From assembly GCA_015698045.1 (NCBI GenBank), contig BLAL01000004.1, forward strand, positions 1,488,001-1,552,000: a stretch of DNA of 64,000 nucleotides, read 5' to 3'. Position 1 is the first letter of the stretch. Every line of letters begins with the position of its first letter. Positions 25,366-39,350 of the stretch are shown one piece after another. Both the position numbers and the translations under genes were made by a program. A model generated the notes under the pieces. The model saw only the letters and a list, made by a program, of their open reading frames with translations, was not told the origin of the DNA and searched no databases. Origin of the DNA: Rhizophagus clarus. Taxonomy: Eukaryota > Glomeromycota > Glomeromycetes > Glomerales > Glomeraceae.

Positions 25366-28300
25366 ATTTTGTTCCTTTGCCCCAGAATAGGCGGTAAATG
25401 AGGATATGACGCGTTTAGCGGCTAGCCTAAATTAAACTATGGCTATATACTTTATACTGGTTTATAGAGTTTATATCAAATCAAATAGTAATAATAACGA
25501 CGTGAAATCCCAGAATCGCCACGCACGCGTTTTAGCTAGTTAGCTTTCTTTTATGTTTATATTTTATGTTATAAGACATGTACTATATATTATAGCTTTT
25601 TTAACTACTATATGTTTATAGATTATTTGTTAGCTTTCTTATATTTTATGATATTTTATGATGGTTATTATTACATTCATATGATTGGTTATTTTTTAAA
25701 TTATTTGTAAGACATGATATTATAGCTTTTTTTTTTAAAAAAAACAAACCTATATTTTATTTTGGTAACTTCAAATAAATTACGATTTCTTGAAGCGACA
25801 CCGTGATCAAGAATTTGTTCGGTTTTTAAGATATCATATATGTTTATACTATTGCGAATGAAAATTATATATGCGATACCAGCAAAAATTGTTTAGTTTT
25901 TATTTTATTATAATTCAATGAAAAAGCAATTTATTAATTTTTTTTAGTCGTCAATTGATCTTTCGTATTTATTAATATCGAATCTTCGAGACGTTCAAAA
26001 GAAATCTGGAAAGTACAGCGACAGCAGTTAGGGTATACGAATTTTATATATGTTTGAGTTTGGATTTTCATTTATACGGTAATAAAAATTTCTGAAATAG
26101 TATAAAATAATCGACAATGCCCTAGATCTTTTTCGAATTAAAAAATTCTTGAACTAATTTCTTTTTTTCTTTCAAAAATAGATAAATAGTAAATTTATCA
26201 AGATACAAAGTAACATCGCTAAAACTTAGTTTAATTACATTCTTAGAGAACAATAATATATACATAAACTTTACGCCAGTATCAAATGATTGGACTTCGA
26301 TCGGCACGCTGCGGTCTGCGGATAATTGGCGGCGTTATTTTTATTTTAATTTTTTTATTTTTAAATTTATTTATTTATTTTGATTATTAATATTATTAAT
26401 ATTTAGGGTCAGGGAATGGTTAGTCGGTTTGCAGCTGCCCACAACAAGCACAAACTTATTGTCAATAAAAACCTTAGTATTAATAATCGTCATATAAAGG
26501 ATGTTGTGTTGTCCGATTTGCGGAAATCAAATTTTCTAAGCTATAAGTAGTAAGTATCAAATTTTATTTTTTCTCTAACCACATTTAGGGTAAAAGGCCA
26601 AAATCAAAATTTGTGGTAATTGCGTCATCATATAAATAAAAACTTCATTCGTTAGATATTGATTGCGAAGCACAGCATACGTTTTATGTGATTGCTACAC
26701 CAAAAGTTGGAAAAAACTATCTCTATATCAATTGTTACTGCTATTTCTTTGCCTTTCAGATTCGAACAAAACGAGCTTCGGTGGATAGAATTTCTTTCTC
26801 CATCTATTAGATATAAATAATTTTGGAGATATTCAATAATTTAATTGTGTATTTGAAGAGACAGTTAACAATGTATTTTAAAATTGTCTTACATCTCGAA
26901 CAACAAAATTAACGTTTCTCCTGTATTCGTCAAGCTAATTATATTCTAATTATTTATCAAAATTTCTTTGAAAAAAAGAAATGAATGGACTGCGCATTAA
27001 ACCCTCGGTATATGCTATAAACTCCTTTATTTTTTCGTCTCATGTGAAAAAAATGTTATAAATGCTATACATGTGAAAAATACCGGCTTATAAATACATT
27101 TTCCCTTCTGGCCTTATCATTATTTTTAAATTTTTTAAAGTTTTTTGTCACTTTGTGCTAGCAATACTGGTTTTCATCCGATCAAAGTTGAAACAAATGC
27201 TTTTAGTATCTCCGTAGTAGCATATTTTCATAGGCGGTCGGTTATCGAGAGTCCGAGGGTCTGAGAAATATCTCATTTTATTGTGTGATCGGTCATCTAA
27301 AGTGTTTCGATAGGTACGACAAGAAAATAACACTATTGTACAAATATCTTATAACCGAATGATGTAGGCTATATTAATATTTATATTCATAAAATTAAGT
27401 GTAACGATAATCATAAAAAAATTCCTTTTTTCTTTTCCATAAAAAAAAAAAAAAATTTTTTTTTTTTATGATGATTATTGAGTACTTTTTATAACCTTCA
27501 ATTCTTCGCTTAATCTCTCAAACCATGTGAAATTTCCTCTGGTCGTTCTTAAAAGGCTACAAATTTTTTAGTTACATTATAAAGTATTATAAAAAAAAGA
27601 CACCGTTTCGTTTGAGGAAATAATTAGGCGTGGGAAAGAAGTTGCAATTTGAAAATTCGAAGAAGCTATATTTTTACATCCTTAAGGGGAGCAATAGCGT
27701 ACTTTAACGAATAGTTATATGTCATTTTTAGGTGTCTAAATGAAAGGGAAAGAACCAAGGAAGAGACGAAAGAAAGGAAAGAACAATTATAACCAGACAA
27801 TATTTTAGAAAACAGAATTACAAATATAAAATTAAAAATGTCAAATTTTCAAATCAACATGTAATTAGTACATTATATACTACTATATGGCAAAGAAAAG
27901 TGTTTAGCCCAATATTATTTATTTCCAAAAGTTGGGGATTAATAAAGTATTCTTTCTAAAAGTCGCTCGTTAATGTCGCTTGCTATAAACCTGTTAATTG
28001 ACCCTCGATAAAGTTTTTTAACTTATCTCATCATTTCATTTCTCAATACTTCACTTTGTTTTGCAATACCGAATATGATCAAAATATATAGCTGAAAATG
28101 TTAGTGAAAGCTTCGGCCGATTTAAAAAGCTAATTAACAATGATAAAACTTTTTACTTATAATTTAACAATTTAACTAGAGAAACTAAATTCTCTTCACT
28201 TTTATATTATATTTACGTGACTAAAACAATTTTTGATTTATCAATTTTTGTCTAATTAACTCAATTTAACTAAATTTTGTCTAATTAACCCAATTTTTGT

Positions 28301-28473
28301 TTAATTAACTTATTCAAATCTATTAACCTATTCATATCTTTAATACTGGGAAATAAAATTGTTTCATTAAAGAAAAGTATTAAGCGAGCCAGAAATTATA
28401 CTAGTATTATATTTAGTTAATCATTCAATTTCTTTTCATTCCAATTAAGCTCTGAAATTGATATTTAGTCATT
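25366..28473. other. Intergenic region between kinase locus and helicase array
   Basis: No gene can be supported. About 25548-25735 contains two degenerate copies of a TAGCTTTCTT...ATTATAGCTTTTTT block. A minus-strand ORF at 27148-27333 has two tandem 17-codon-like repeats but no ATG. A short AT repeat (TTTTGTCTAATTAAC) occurs three times at about 28242-28316. Slightly GC-richer patches near 25380-25440 and 26300-26330 show no recognisable coding. Confidence 0.55.
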
Positions 28474-31400
28474 TCAAAGGACTATCCAATCATCATATTC
28501 CGGTGACCTACTAATTGATGCTGAGCCAGATGAGCGTACCACTTGATGGGATGAAGTATTGCTGTTGTTGTAAGAAGGATTAATTTCAGACCTGTACTTC
28601 ACTACCCATTTATGAATCTGATTGATGACGTCCTTTGCTTGCTGCAATTCATTTTTCAACCATTCAATATCTATTTCTTTGTGCTTCTCTGAATTCTCGG
28701 TTATTGATAATAATCTTAATACCTGTTTAACTTTTTTATAATGGTGATTCCTAAATTTAAAAATTTTGTTTTGCTTAATAAAAGAAGAAACCATTATAAA
28801 AATCAAAAATGTTAACAAACCTTAGTTCATCTTCTAATTTCAAACAGTAGTCACTTCTGTTTGAATTTCGAGAGCAATTATTAATAAATGCTTTCATCCG
28901 TTTATATTGGTTAATCAGCTTTACAACTACATCTACTGCCTGACCTCTCAATAAAATATTATATTTGGACACTGATTCTTTATTTATTTCTTTTGCAAGT
29001 ACTTTGCTAAAAGCCATCACATCATTGTAAATCTTATTCTGAATTTGATCATAATCTTGACGTAATTTAATTCGTTTATGAACTCGTCTAATCCAGACTT
29101 GGATTTTTTTGGCGGCTTTAATTATTCTAATTTTCCGATACCAGTCTTGTATTTTTATAATCGCTTTTTGAGATTCAAGATCACGAATTTGGCTAAACCG
29201 ACCTTGAAGTTTATTTAAGATAGTATCTTCTTCCTGAATATTTACTGATGATTTAATCTGCTGAAGAGCAGAATGGAATTCTTCAGTAGATTTATATATA
29301 AGTTTCTTAATACCAATTTTTTCTAAGTTAGAAAATTTTGACAAAACTTTTGTATGTTTCACATAATAGTGAACGATGACTAGAGAATCACAACCTGTTT
29401 CATTAAGATCATTACACAGAAGATTTATAAGTTGCTCCATAGATTTATTTTCTAGATATTTTTTAATTTTTGTAGAAAAAACTCTTTGATTCAAGTATTT
29501 AAAGAAAATCTTGATTTTCGTCCCATAATTTGGTTCATTTAGACAAATAAGGATCAGAAGACGTATCAGTCGAAGAATAATTGATAAGTAAAAATGTTCT
29601 TCATAAATCAGTAGATTAAGGAGTTGTTGGACTTGCTCGAAAGAATTCTTGATCATATCTAGATAATTCTTTCTATCATGATTATGTCGATTATTTGGAA
29701 TAAGCGGCTCAACAGTAAATGCCTCAAAATAATTAACCAGAAAACCTCGAGGGATGCAAAAATCACAATATCCGGGTTTAATTGTAAAAATTAAAGATGT
29801 AGTAAATTCTATAAGAGATACTAGATCATTAAAAGCATCGAATGTAACAATATTAACAAACTGGGTATTGTCAATAGCATATTGAATAAATATTCTTATA
29901 TTTAAAATAGCACTTTTCACATTATTTAAATAAAGTTGAAAGAAGAACGATGAAAGTCGATTTCCGACTGGTTTTGCTTTGTTATGTCCATTGTAGTACT
30001 CAAAACCAATAGGTAAATCTTTAGGGTGTAAAATATTTCTTGTTTTTGTCATCTCTAAAGTGAACTTATCAATACCATGTCTGCCTTGTAGTCTCTGAAA
30101 AATAAACATACATTTCAATATGACTTCAAAATTGTTAACATTCTTGGAATCAACCAACCATGCCTTGCGAGCATAATCGATAAATATTTTACGTGTATAT
30201 TCGGGGAAATTAGTAAGTACTTTGTGAGTGATCTCTGGACAACTTATTTGTGGTGATTGATAGCGAATATGAATTTTAACCAATCTTTCAGCCCACCACT
30301 TTTGTAAGTTATGAAATTTTTTAATTTGTTCATTAACAAGAAGACGATGATTTTCCAATTTTTCAATTTGTTCTTCAATATGAAGGAGATGATCTTCCAA
30401 TTTTTTAATTTGATTCTCTAATTTTCTAGTTTGTTCGTTATTAAGGAGATCATCCTTCAATTTTTTAATTTGTTTATTATTATTAAGGCGACGATTTCTC
30501 AATTCTTTAATTTGTTCATTATGAAGATTTTCCAATACATTTACATTTGTTATTACAGTGTATTGGAGACGGACCAATATCAAACGTTGATATAGAATTG
30601 ATGTTGTTGGTATCACATGATGTCGCTGGCAACTTGATTCTCTACAGGAAGTAAACTTATAACAAATTTGATAACTTATATCAGGAATATCTCTACCTTT
30701 TTGGTCGGCATTTTGGACATGCTCAAAAATGTGTGGGATAAGACATTTTAAAATTCTTTCGTGTACATCATTAACATCATAAATGTGCTGGTCGTTCCTT
30801 TTTTCTTCAACGTCCTCAATCTTGCTTTTATGCATGTCATTAACGAAATGGGATTGAAGAAGTGGATTGCCAGATGGAATTTGTCGTTTTTGTAGGTTAC
30901 TACTAACTTTTCTTATACAGAAAATGTTTTCAAAATTCTCTTTGTTTTGATCGCTATTTTTACTATTGATAGTTTTTATATAAGGAAAGGCTAATTCACA
31001 TATCCGTTGGAGGCATAGCAGTCGTTCATGATGAAGTTTACCCTGAATATCAGATGATTGTGTAAGAATCTGCAGCCAAATGTTTATTGCATGAAACTCA
31101 GTAGCAATCTCTTTATGGCGTCTGAAAAATCGTATACACTTGTAAACCTTATCAACATCCTTATCTAAGTAAGCTGAATACAAATTAAACTCATCTATTA
31201 AGTTACTCCATTTCTTAGATTTACTTGTCAATCGCGGTTCAAATTCCATGATAAACTCTTTCGCCTTAATAAGATATTTTTGAAAAGTATTATGACTCGT
31301 AATACCTATTATTGTTTCTTTTAACATATCAATCCTGCATATATATAAGATGAATTCTAATGTTTTACTAATATCTTCTCCATTGTTATCGTCAATTAAT

Positions 31401-34400
31401 CTTTTATACATATCAACAGCTTCATCATATTTACCATACGAAATGGCATTAGAATGATAATCGTCTTTGATGCAATCAGCAACTTGTCGAAATGTCTTAT
31501 TTTCAATTTGTTGTTTGCATCTATATACAATAATTAGATAGATATTATGTTTGCATCGTTTTTACAAAATCATTCAGTGGTGAAAATAAAATTGACTCAC
31601 CTCAGTATAAAATTAGCTGCAATTTCATAAAGGCGACCATCTTTAAAGGCAAGAGCAGCATCATCGTACTTAGTAGCTTTTTCAAAACATTTACCTGCAT
31701 CGTGCCACATGTTGGCCTTAATATAATTTCGCGCAGCAGGTTCGAACATATCATGTTTGGCATAAACATCACCAGCTTCTTTATACATACTAATATCCTA
31801 GAAATTTTTCAACATCAACTTAGATAAAGTCCAAAAAAGTCATTATCCATGTTATATAGTATATATTACCTGATAACATAACGCCGCCTGGGTTGGGCGG
31901 GAACATCTATTAAAAGCTATAGCAGCACAAATAAATTTGGATTTTATATCTTCTTCATCGGAATCATTTATAGATTCTTTAGCAATCTGTCGAAGATAAT
32001 ATGCATTGGCTAGTTTACGGCTTTCTTCATTTCCACTCTTTTCAAAGCAAAAAATAGCCTAAAAGTAATAATTCAATTTGGTTTAATTAACTACAATATC
32101 AAATATCTCAGAAATTTATTTTACCTGTTCATACTGTCGCTGTTCAAAAAATTCTATTCCTTGTTTATTCCATTCACGCGAATCGCTCTTCTTAGCTAAA
32201 GTAGAAAGGATAATTTCATCCATACTTTGACATTCTTTGATTAGCCCATGATGTTTCCAATACTTTCGAATTGGCATACTAAACTCAGTATTTTCGTCAC
32301 ATATCCAGAGACGCTGCTTGGCTCTAGTTACAGCAACATATAGTTGTTTGAGTTCTGAAGAAAGAATGAAATGTTTCTCGTGCGTGAAGGTCTGAATACC
32401 TTCAGAATTTTCCTTCAAAAGAGAAAGAATTACTCTCCACTAAAGTAGTAAACAATAATTAATAAATGCACACGGTTTAAGGTAACTAGTATAGATATAA
32501 TACCTTTCGGAGCGCAGGCGAATCAGTAAAGAAATTATATAGTAACACATCGTTAAATTCCATACCCTTTGCATCGTACACGGTCATCACCATTGCACCT
32601 TTACCGATTAATTTCTTCAAACGTAATTTTGCTTCATCATCACGTACAATAATCACCTGATAAGCACCAAACTCAATCAATGAACTTTGATTTTTATCAG
32701 TCGCGGAGAAATTCTTAAAATATTCATTATGAAATCTATTATAAATAGTAGGTAGTGGGCCACCGATTTCAGCACGTTCACGTGCCATTTCATCAATAGA
32801 ATTAGGGAAAAATTCGTGGATGAGATCAATTACTGAAGCAGCAAGTTGAAGAATTCCATCATGAGATCGATAATTAATATTCAGATAAAATTGTTTCGGT
32901 TTTATAACGTCATGATGTTTGGTTTGCATCCGAGTAAGCTCCCATCTATACATCAAGGCTCGTAAATCTATATTTTCAAGAAATTTATTAAAATATTAAG
33001 AAAGTAAAAAAAAAGTTTCCAATAAATACCTTGGAATCGAAAAGAAGACCCTTTAGCAATACATTGCGCTATATCACCAGCTAAAAAAATGTTGTTAGCA
33101 CGTTCAAAAACCTTTAGGATAAGTGCCAAATCTACAATATGATTATCTTGACATTCATCAATATATACTTCATGAATATGTAGGCTACCCAGTGCTTTTT
33201 TTTTGGCGTAACGATAGATGGCCAACGTTCTACAAATGTATTAACTTAAAAAATTTATTTAAAAACCGAAAATTATACAATTTGGTCTTACCGATCCATC
33301 AAATCATAATCTTGATTTCGCGCCTTCTTCTTTTCATAATGTAGAAATAAATCATAAATCTGATCACGTTTATAATAAAATGCTGGATACTTTTTGGTAC
33401 TGATGTCTCTGTATTCCTCTCTTGACAAGAAATCTACCTCAGGATTTGTACCCTTAATTTTTTTTAAAAAAAATGAGAAATTAAATATTCAAACAAAGTT
33501 TTTAATAAAATATAAATCCATTGATTTCATACCTTAATAATAGAAAATTCAGAGTAAACCAACTCGCAATCAAATTTTTGCTTACAATAATCATTAAGGG
33601 AAGGCCAATACTTTTTCCGAAAGACATTGTAATTCACAAAATTCTTGTCTTCTGTATTTATGAAAGAGGATTTTCGGTTATTTTTCTTATTTTGTGAATC
33701 ATTATTATCCGCATTCGACGTTTTTTTTATGGTTAGGTCCTGATTACTAATGCCATAAGTTCCCTGAAGCATTTTAGAAAACTTATCGAAAGTTATAAAC
33801 AAAGGAAATTTATCATCTGTCAGCTGCAGATGATTGAATGTGTCTGGAATGCTATTTAGTTCCTTTTCTTCATCTTCCTCTTCGTGCATTTTTGGAGAAA
33901 AAGCACCTTCTTCCTCTTTCTTTTTTCTATATTCATAAATTTGCTCCATAGACATATTTTTCCTAGAAAGCATAGCGGAGTCACGCACTGTGTTAAAGTG
34001 TTTCTTCACCCGGTGACGAAAAGTTGAGCTAACTGTAATAAAGATCTGCCTTTTATAAAAATTTCTGTTATCGTCATATATAGATGGCGTTTTATAGAGT
34101 TGGCTGTTTAGGTATGAAGCGATCTGCCTAAATACAATGCATGTAGTCTTACCAGTACCTAATATTTCGGTAAACATTATAAAATTGATCAAAGAGTACT
34201 CTTTATCTTCGGTTACAAATGATCCCACTAACCTGATCGACCAATAATAATCGCTGACATAGGATAGTTAATAATTTCATACTCTTCTTTGGATACTTGA
34301 AAAGTGAAATTAAGACCACCCAAGACAAGTGACATATGCAAATTCTGCAAGAATATAATTTATTAAAATAAATTCTAATTAAATATTTCTATATCGCCTG

Positions 34401-35970
34401 TATATACTTTACCGTTGATAATGGAACAAACTTATTTGTAACAAGCATCTCATGAATCATTAGCAACTCATCATCTGTTCTTGAACTATACGATCTGTCT
34501 TTAAAAGTTCCTACTTCATCTCCAAGACTCGTTGGTAAAAGTTTGCTGCCTTCAATATTTTGTCCAATACACCAACGTCTCTGCTTGGAAGTATAAACTT
34601 GATGAACTATTGAAAGGTTTTTAACCATTTTATTGATTTGTTCCTGATTATTAGTGACGGCCCAAATCTTAACAAGTTGCGTAAATGAATTACTACGAAT
34701 AGTGAATCCACAATCAACCTGCCAGAGAATCTTTGGGCCATTATTCGGAAGTGCTGTCTCGTAGACGGGGATAATATTATGCACGTGGAGATGCGTTTCA
34801 TCACTAGTTCGTACTGCTATACACTGTTTATCCCATTCTCCAAATGATAATTGCCAAAGTTTATCCATAATTGTATTAATTGTCTCAGGCGTTGAATCTA
34901 ATTGTTGCAAGTCTTTGATTGCATCCTCACCAAGCAAGATGTCCCATGGACCAAGATTGTCATCTTCATTAAATTCAAATGGAAGACGAAAGCATTCTGA
35001 TGGTGCTAATTCATATTCAAAGGGGAATTTATTAGGAGAAAAATAATTAAGTGCTCGCTTGTGACAACTTATACATGGTAAGAATCCTATTAAATCCTGA
35101 GTGAAGAAGTTAAATAAGTTAAGAATTTATTGAAATATAATTAAACAAATAGACAAATACCTGGAATGAATCTATTTTCCGTTGCTCAAGAGCTCTCAAA
35201 AAGTGAGGTAAATCTGATAGCTTTTGAGGAGCCGTCATCCCCAATAATTCGAGATGTTGTTGATCTTTAATGGATAATTGAATCAGGCTGTTGCGCTTCC
35301 TGTTACAATATTGTTCTTTATCATCCATAAAATTTATTAGAGTTTCCAATAGCGTAGTGCAAGCCTTGTATATGGAAAATCCTTCTGATGATGATACATT
35401 TATATGCTCAGGACATTCTTCTAAAAGAGCAGCAACTAAATCTACCGCCTTGAGCAACTCTATCTGCTCAATCTGACTAATCACATCAAAGTCGAATAAT
35501 ATGCGCCTAAGACAACGAAAACCATATATTTCTGATATCAAAACCTCCAAGACATTAACTTCCATGATTTTACTAAATACGTTTTTAATTATTTTAAAGA
35601 CTAAATTTGTTTTTTTTTCTTTATCACTAGTCCACCAAAGAAGCTCAATGGAATTGTGAAGAAGCACACTAACGCCAAAAATATCAGGTTTATGTAGATT
35701 TTTCGTAATTACAATGGTAATTAATTTTGAGATGAATTTAGCAAGTAAGATATTCCATTTTAAATTGACATTTAAAGTGACCTGTAAATATTTATTGCAG
35801 AGGTAGGAAGTAAAGATCAAAAGTTTCGGTAAGTAATTATCAAACTTTTTTGATAATTTGACAAGGAACTCATCCAAGTCTGAATCCGACGCGCTGAGAC
35901 ACTGTTTCAACAAGTCATCCCATTTCTGTCCATTGGTGTCATCATCATCCAGTAGTTTAAATACATCCAT
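28474..35970 (-). CDS. TRANK1-like UvrD/SF1 helicase, copy 1
   Basis: Twelve exons: 35970-35161, 35096-34413, 34344-34233, 34158-33533, 33452-33292, 33229-33030, 32967-32504, 32439-32125, 32058-31870, 31797-31601, 31520-28821 and 28750-28474. They join without stops to 2244 residues. Order: helical N-terminus (1-270), CISCH (278-282), RelE/ParE-like segment (about 321-440), and Walker A GRSGTGKTT (533-541). Then come Walker B DECQD (822-826), LAGDIAQ (847-852), NYRSH (896-900), TVYDAKGMEF and YVAVTRAKQRLW, which are UvrD-family motifs. TPR-like helices occupy 1125-1310. A CCCH-like CYKFTSC...CQRHH starts at 1539, a coiled coil lies at about 1583-1656 and two IQ-type KIQxW motifs at about 2038-2073. 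It should be an ATP-driven nucleic-acid helicase or translocase with protein-docking arms; target unknown. Intact. Confidence 0.9.
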
Positions 35971-36238
35971 TAGAATCTATTGCAAATAACTACAAGTTTA
36001 CTTCTAGTGCTTATAATAGCTTATGAAAAAAAGAAACCAATAAATTATAATGTATGTTTCTATTTTCTCTAAGCCGAGAAAAATAAAGTTTCTTGTGAGA
36101 AAAAATAACGTTTGCCGGTACATATTTCACATGTGCTGGATAACAAAAAGAACCCGAAATAGGTTGCATATTATTTATTTAGAATTGGAATTTACTAAAA
36201 AAGAAAGATATGTAATCTTTTTGAGTTTTTCCGGCGCA

Positions 36239-36787
36239 GGGTGCACATCATATTATAACAAAATCGCATTTGTTTTTTGTGTGCCAGGTTTGTGGCATAG
36301 CTAACAGATTGTGGCGCAACAAAATTATAACAGATAAAGAAAAAATTTTTTTAATAACATAAATTAGTATTAGATAAATGTAATTTTGGCTGCTCTTCAA
36401 GTTTACTTAGAACGATAAACCGTCTAAGCCCATATTTTCACTATTTTCACTATATTTAATATATTTTATATTTTTGATATATTTGATTTATTAAATATCA
36501 TTATTGACTTATTTAACAAAAACCTTTCTTTCACGAAATCCATTTTTGAAAATGATCGACAAAGACGGTAGAATCAATCATTTATATGTAAAGTCAAAAT
36601 CGGCATCCAAAACCTTCTTTCAAATCCTAAGTAAACTTGCAGAGCAGGTGAAATTACATCCACATTACAAGTTTGAAAACTCTATGTCAAAGAAAAAAAA
36701 TCTTTAATGATGTTTTTTTAAATTTGCTGAGCCACGAACCTGGCACACAAAAAAGGCAAAAAAGGGGTGCACAACAAAATCGATTTT
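36239..36787. mobile_element. Diverged inverted-repeat (foldback) element
   Basis: Arms TTTTTTGTGTGCCAGG... (36273-36296) and its complement (36731-36754) match at all but one of 24 positions. An inner pair also matches: GCTGCTCTTCAAGTTTACTT near 36391-36412 against 36627-36650. The whole is flanked by direct repeats, each containing GGGTGCACA and ACAAAATCG (36239-36266 and 36765-36782); the left one has nine extra bases between. No transposase is encoded. It looks like an old non-autonomous foldback element. Confidence 0.6.
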
Positions 36788-38859
36788 ACGTCATCAGGAA
36801 AATCCGACAATATAGAACTCATTAGAAATGATTATTTTTACGCCAATTTTTTATATGATTTATGAAATTTTTCTATAATTCGTTAATTATTACAGGTTCT
36901 ATTTGGTGAATAATATATTTATAGAATAAATCAACTAGTTTTTGATTTCGTATTGGAATATAATAAGAAATTAATATTTGTAATTCAGGATCCATGAATT
37001 ATTGATTGAAATTATGCACGTTTAAAGAATTCCGGTGGGCAAAACAGACTTCCGGATCAACTTGATTGAGAATGGAAGGATTCTGTTAAACATGAGTAAT
37101 ATAAGATATATTACTTAAAATTTCTTAATGCAAATTGCTCGACACGCGAAAGAAGGTTTACTCAACCTTCATATAAAATAACGTGAATAAGAGGTACATT
37201 GGAAGACACTTTATTCTGATGAATTTTTATCATTGCCATTAACAGGTAAGGAGAATCTTTAGCAACAATAATAGTGTTGCCTGAAGCATTTTTAAAAATA
37301 TAAGCTCATATCTTCTCAGTGTAAAATAAAGAAAAAAACATAACTTCAACTGTGAGGATACTATTACCTACTACTTTGATAGCCTTTTCTAAGTATTTTT
37401 CTAGCATAATCAAGATGATGTACATTTATAGCTCCCCGATTCATCGGCATTCAATAGCAAGGTTAATGTGATCATAATTTATATAATTACTGATGTAAAT
37501 GTGTATAATGCTCAAATTTTTTATTGGCTCGACTGGTTTTGTTTCTGTCTTGTGTCGTTTAATTTTAGTATATAAAATTTTCTTTTATTATTAAAATGTT
37601 TGGGAGAGGAGATGTTAATGAAATGTTGTATCATTATAATTTTGCTATTGACTTTGACAAAAATCAATAATTTATCTTCACTATACAATTCCGAAATTTT
37701 GTGGTTTTTTCAGTTACAATACTTTTTTTATTAAATTTGTTATTAACAGTATTAACATATAATTTTCTAATATTCAATATTACTAAAGTAAATAAATCAT
37801 ATTAATAACATTATAAACTGAATATGATATTTTCATTTATTACAAAAATAAATCATATTGATAATATTAATACGTCCGTCCGTGATCTAATTGACGTTTT
37901 TCACTCAAAATCTCAAATAATTCCAACTTGAATTTTTCAATAATTTATAAAAGTATATTTCCTGAATTATTTATTAAATATGATATTGTTTAAAAACATA
38001 CCATTTTCAATTTCTAACATCACGATCAATTTCTGCAAACTCACTAAATTTTTTGCGACAATCAGATAAGTTATATAATTTTTTTTTCAATTTTTGTTGA
38101 AACACTAATAAATTCTAAGAAATATTGTAACTTTATTAGAAGATATTTATTAGAAGATATTCTTTAATATAATTATAATGTGTATATATATACATAATAT
38201 GTACAGTAATTAATGATAATGCTTTAGTTTTTTGTCATGCACAGAATAACGCAGTGTAGTTTGTATATATAACATTTTGGTTTTTACTTCTTTGTTCTTT
38301 TCTTTCCTTGAATAATATTACGTTCAAATAGATATCTATCATATATCTTCTCATAAAACGACATGACTGTAAAATTATTTGTTATTTAACAATTTTCATC
38401 AAATGCTGTTGTAAGAATGTTTCTTAACCAAAATAATAAAGTAAATAAGTTAAGTAAAAATAATAAAAATAAATGCATACTAGCTTAAGTCGTAGAAATA
38501 TTTAAAAAAAGAGCTATAATAAGATGTTTTCTGTGAGTTGAACGCGGAGGATATGCGGCGAAATTATTCATATTATTAAAAAAAATACTACCTATTAATT
38601 CGAAAATTTAAACGCGACTTTATGCGTTTATTTTCACGCTTGAAATTTCCATATGTTATATACGTATATTTAAACGTATATTTAATTTTACACATTTTTA
38701 AATTTGTGCTACAAACAGATGTCCAAATTTGTCCAAGAAATTTATTTTTAGAATTCTAAATTTATTTGTCTATCAAGAATTATTTAGAATTCCGCAAATT
38801 TCCACGGATATGATATGGATTTCCATGCGGATTTTAAGCGGAAAAACTTCTTGATGTTA

Positions 38860-39350
38860 CCGTATAGCGCTGCATACAATACCCCCGGTATTATTCAAGA
38901 AAGCCAGTCTAGATTGAATAGTACCCGGGGGGTACTATGTGAGGAGGGGGTACTATAAAAGGAGGGTACATTGAGAGGGGGACTCTAATCATGTGATAAT
39001 ATAATATAATTAAGTAATCTAGCTTTAACGGTTTTTAAAAATCAGTTTTAAAACGAAATAATAACTTTCAAATGTAAAATGTTAAAAATTAAAAATTTAA
39101 TAATTTCAAATTACCAGTTAATGTGTGGGATGAATAATAAACGACTTTTATTGTGTAACAATAGTAACAATATTAATCGATTCATTAATAAATTTTCAAT
39201 TTAATTTTCATAAAGTTTATTTTATTAGTTAAATACTGCTGTAAAATTGAATAATGCGTATTTATATAAGTTACATATAAAATTTTATTTGGGCCCGGTG
39301 TCATTTATGGGGGGTACTATTTCGGGGGTACTGTATGCAGCGCTATACGA
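38860..39350. mobile_element. 491-bp MITE-like element with TIRs and TA duplication
   Basis: Terminal inverted repeats of 28 bp (38860-38887 and 39323-39350) share the core CGTATAGCGCTGCATACA and end in TACCCCCG, with two mismatches. TA flanks both sides (38858-38859 and 39351-39352), as for Tc1/mariner-type insertion. Inside both ends are repeated GGGGGTACTAT-like boxes (about 38918-38975 and 39309-39332), possible transposase-binding sites. The middle is AT-rich with no ORF. The homologous place downstream of copy 3 (about 57775) lacks it. Confidence 0.8.

Noticed and set aside
28775..28820. Read-through end of the long exon of helicase copy 1
   Set aside because: The extra residues are intron sequence; the donor GTTTGT at 28820 and acceptor at 28752-28751 restore the conserved C-terminus.
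36050..36707. Plus-strand ORFs of 84 and 67 codons
   Set aside because: They fall in and beside the foldback element and have no domain support.
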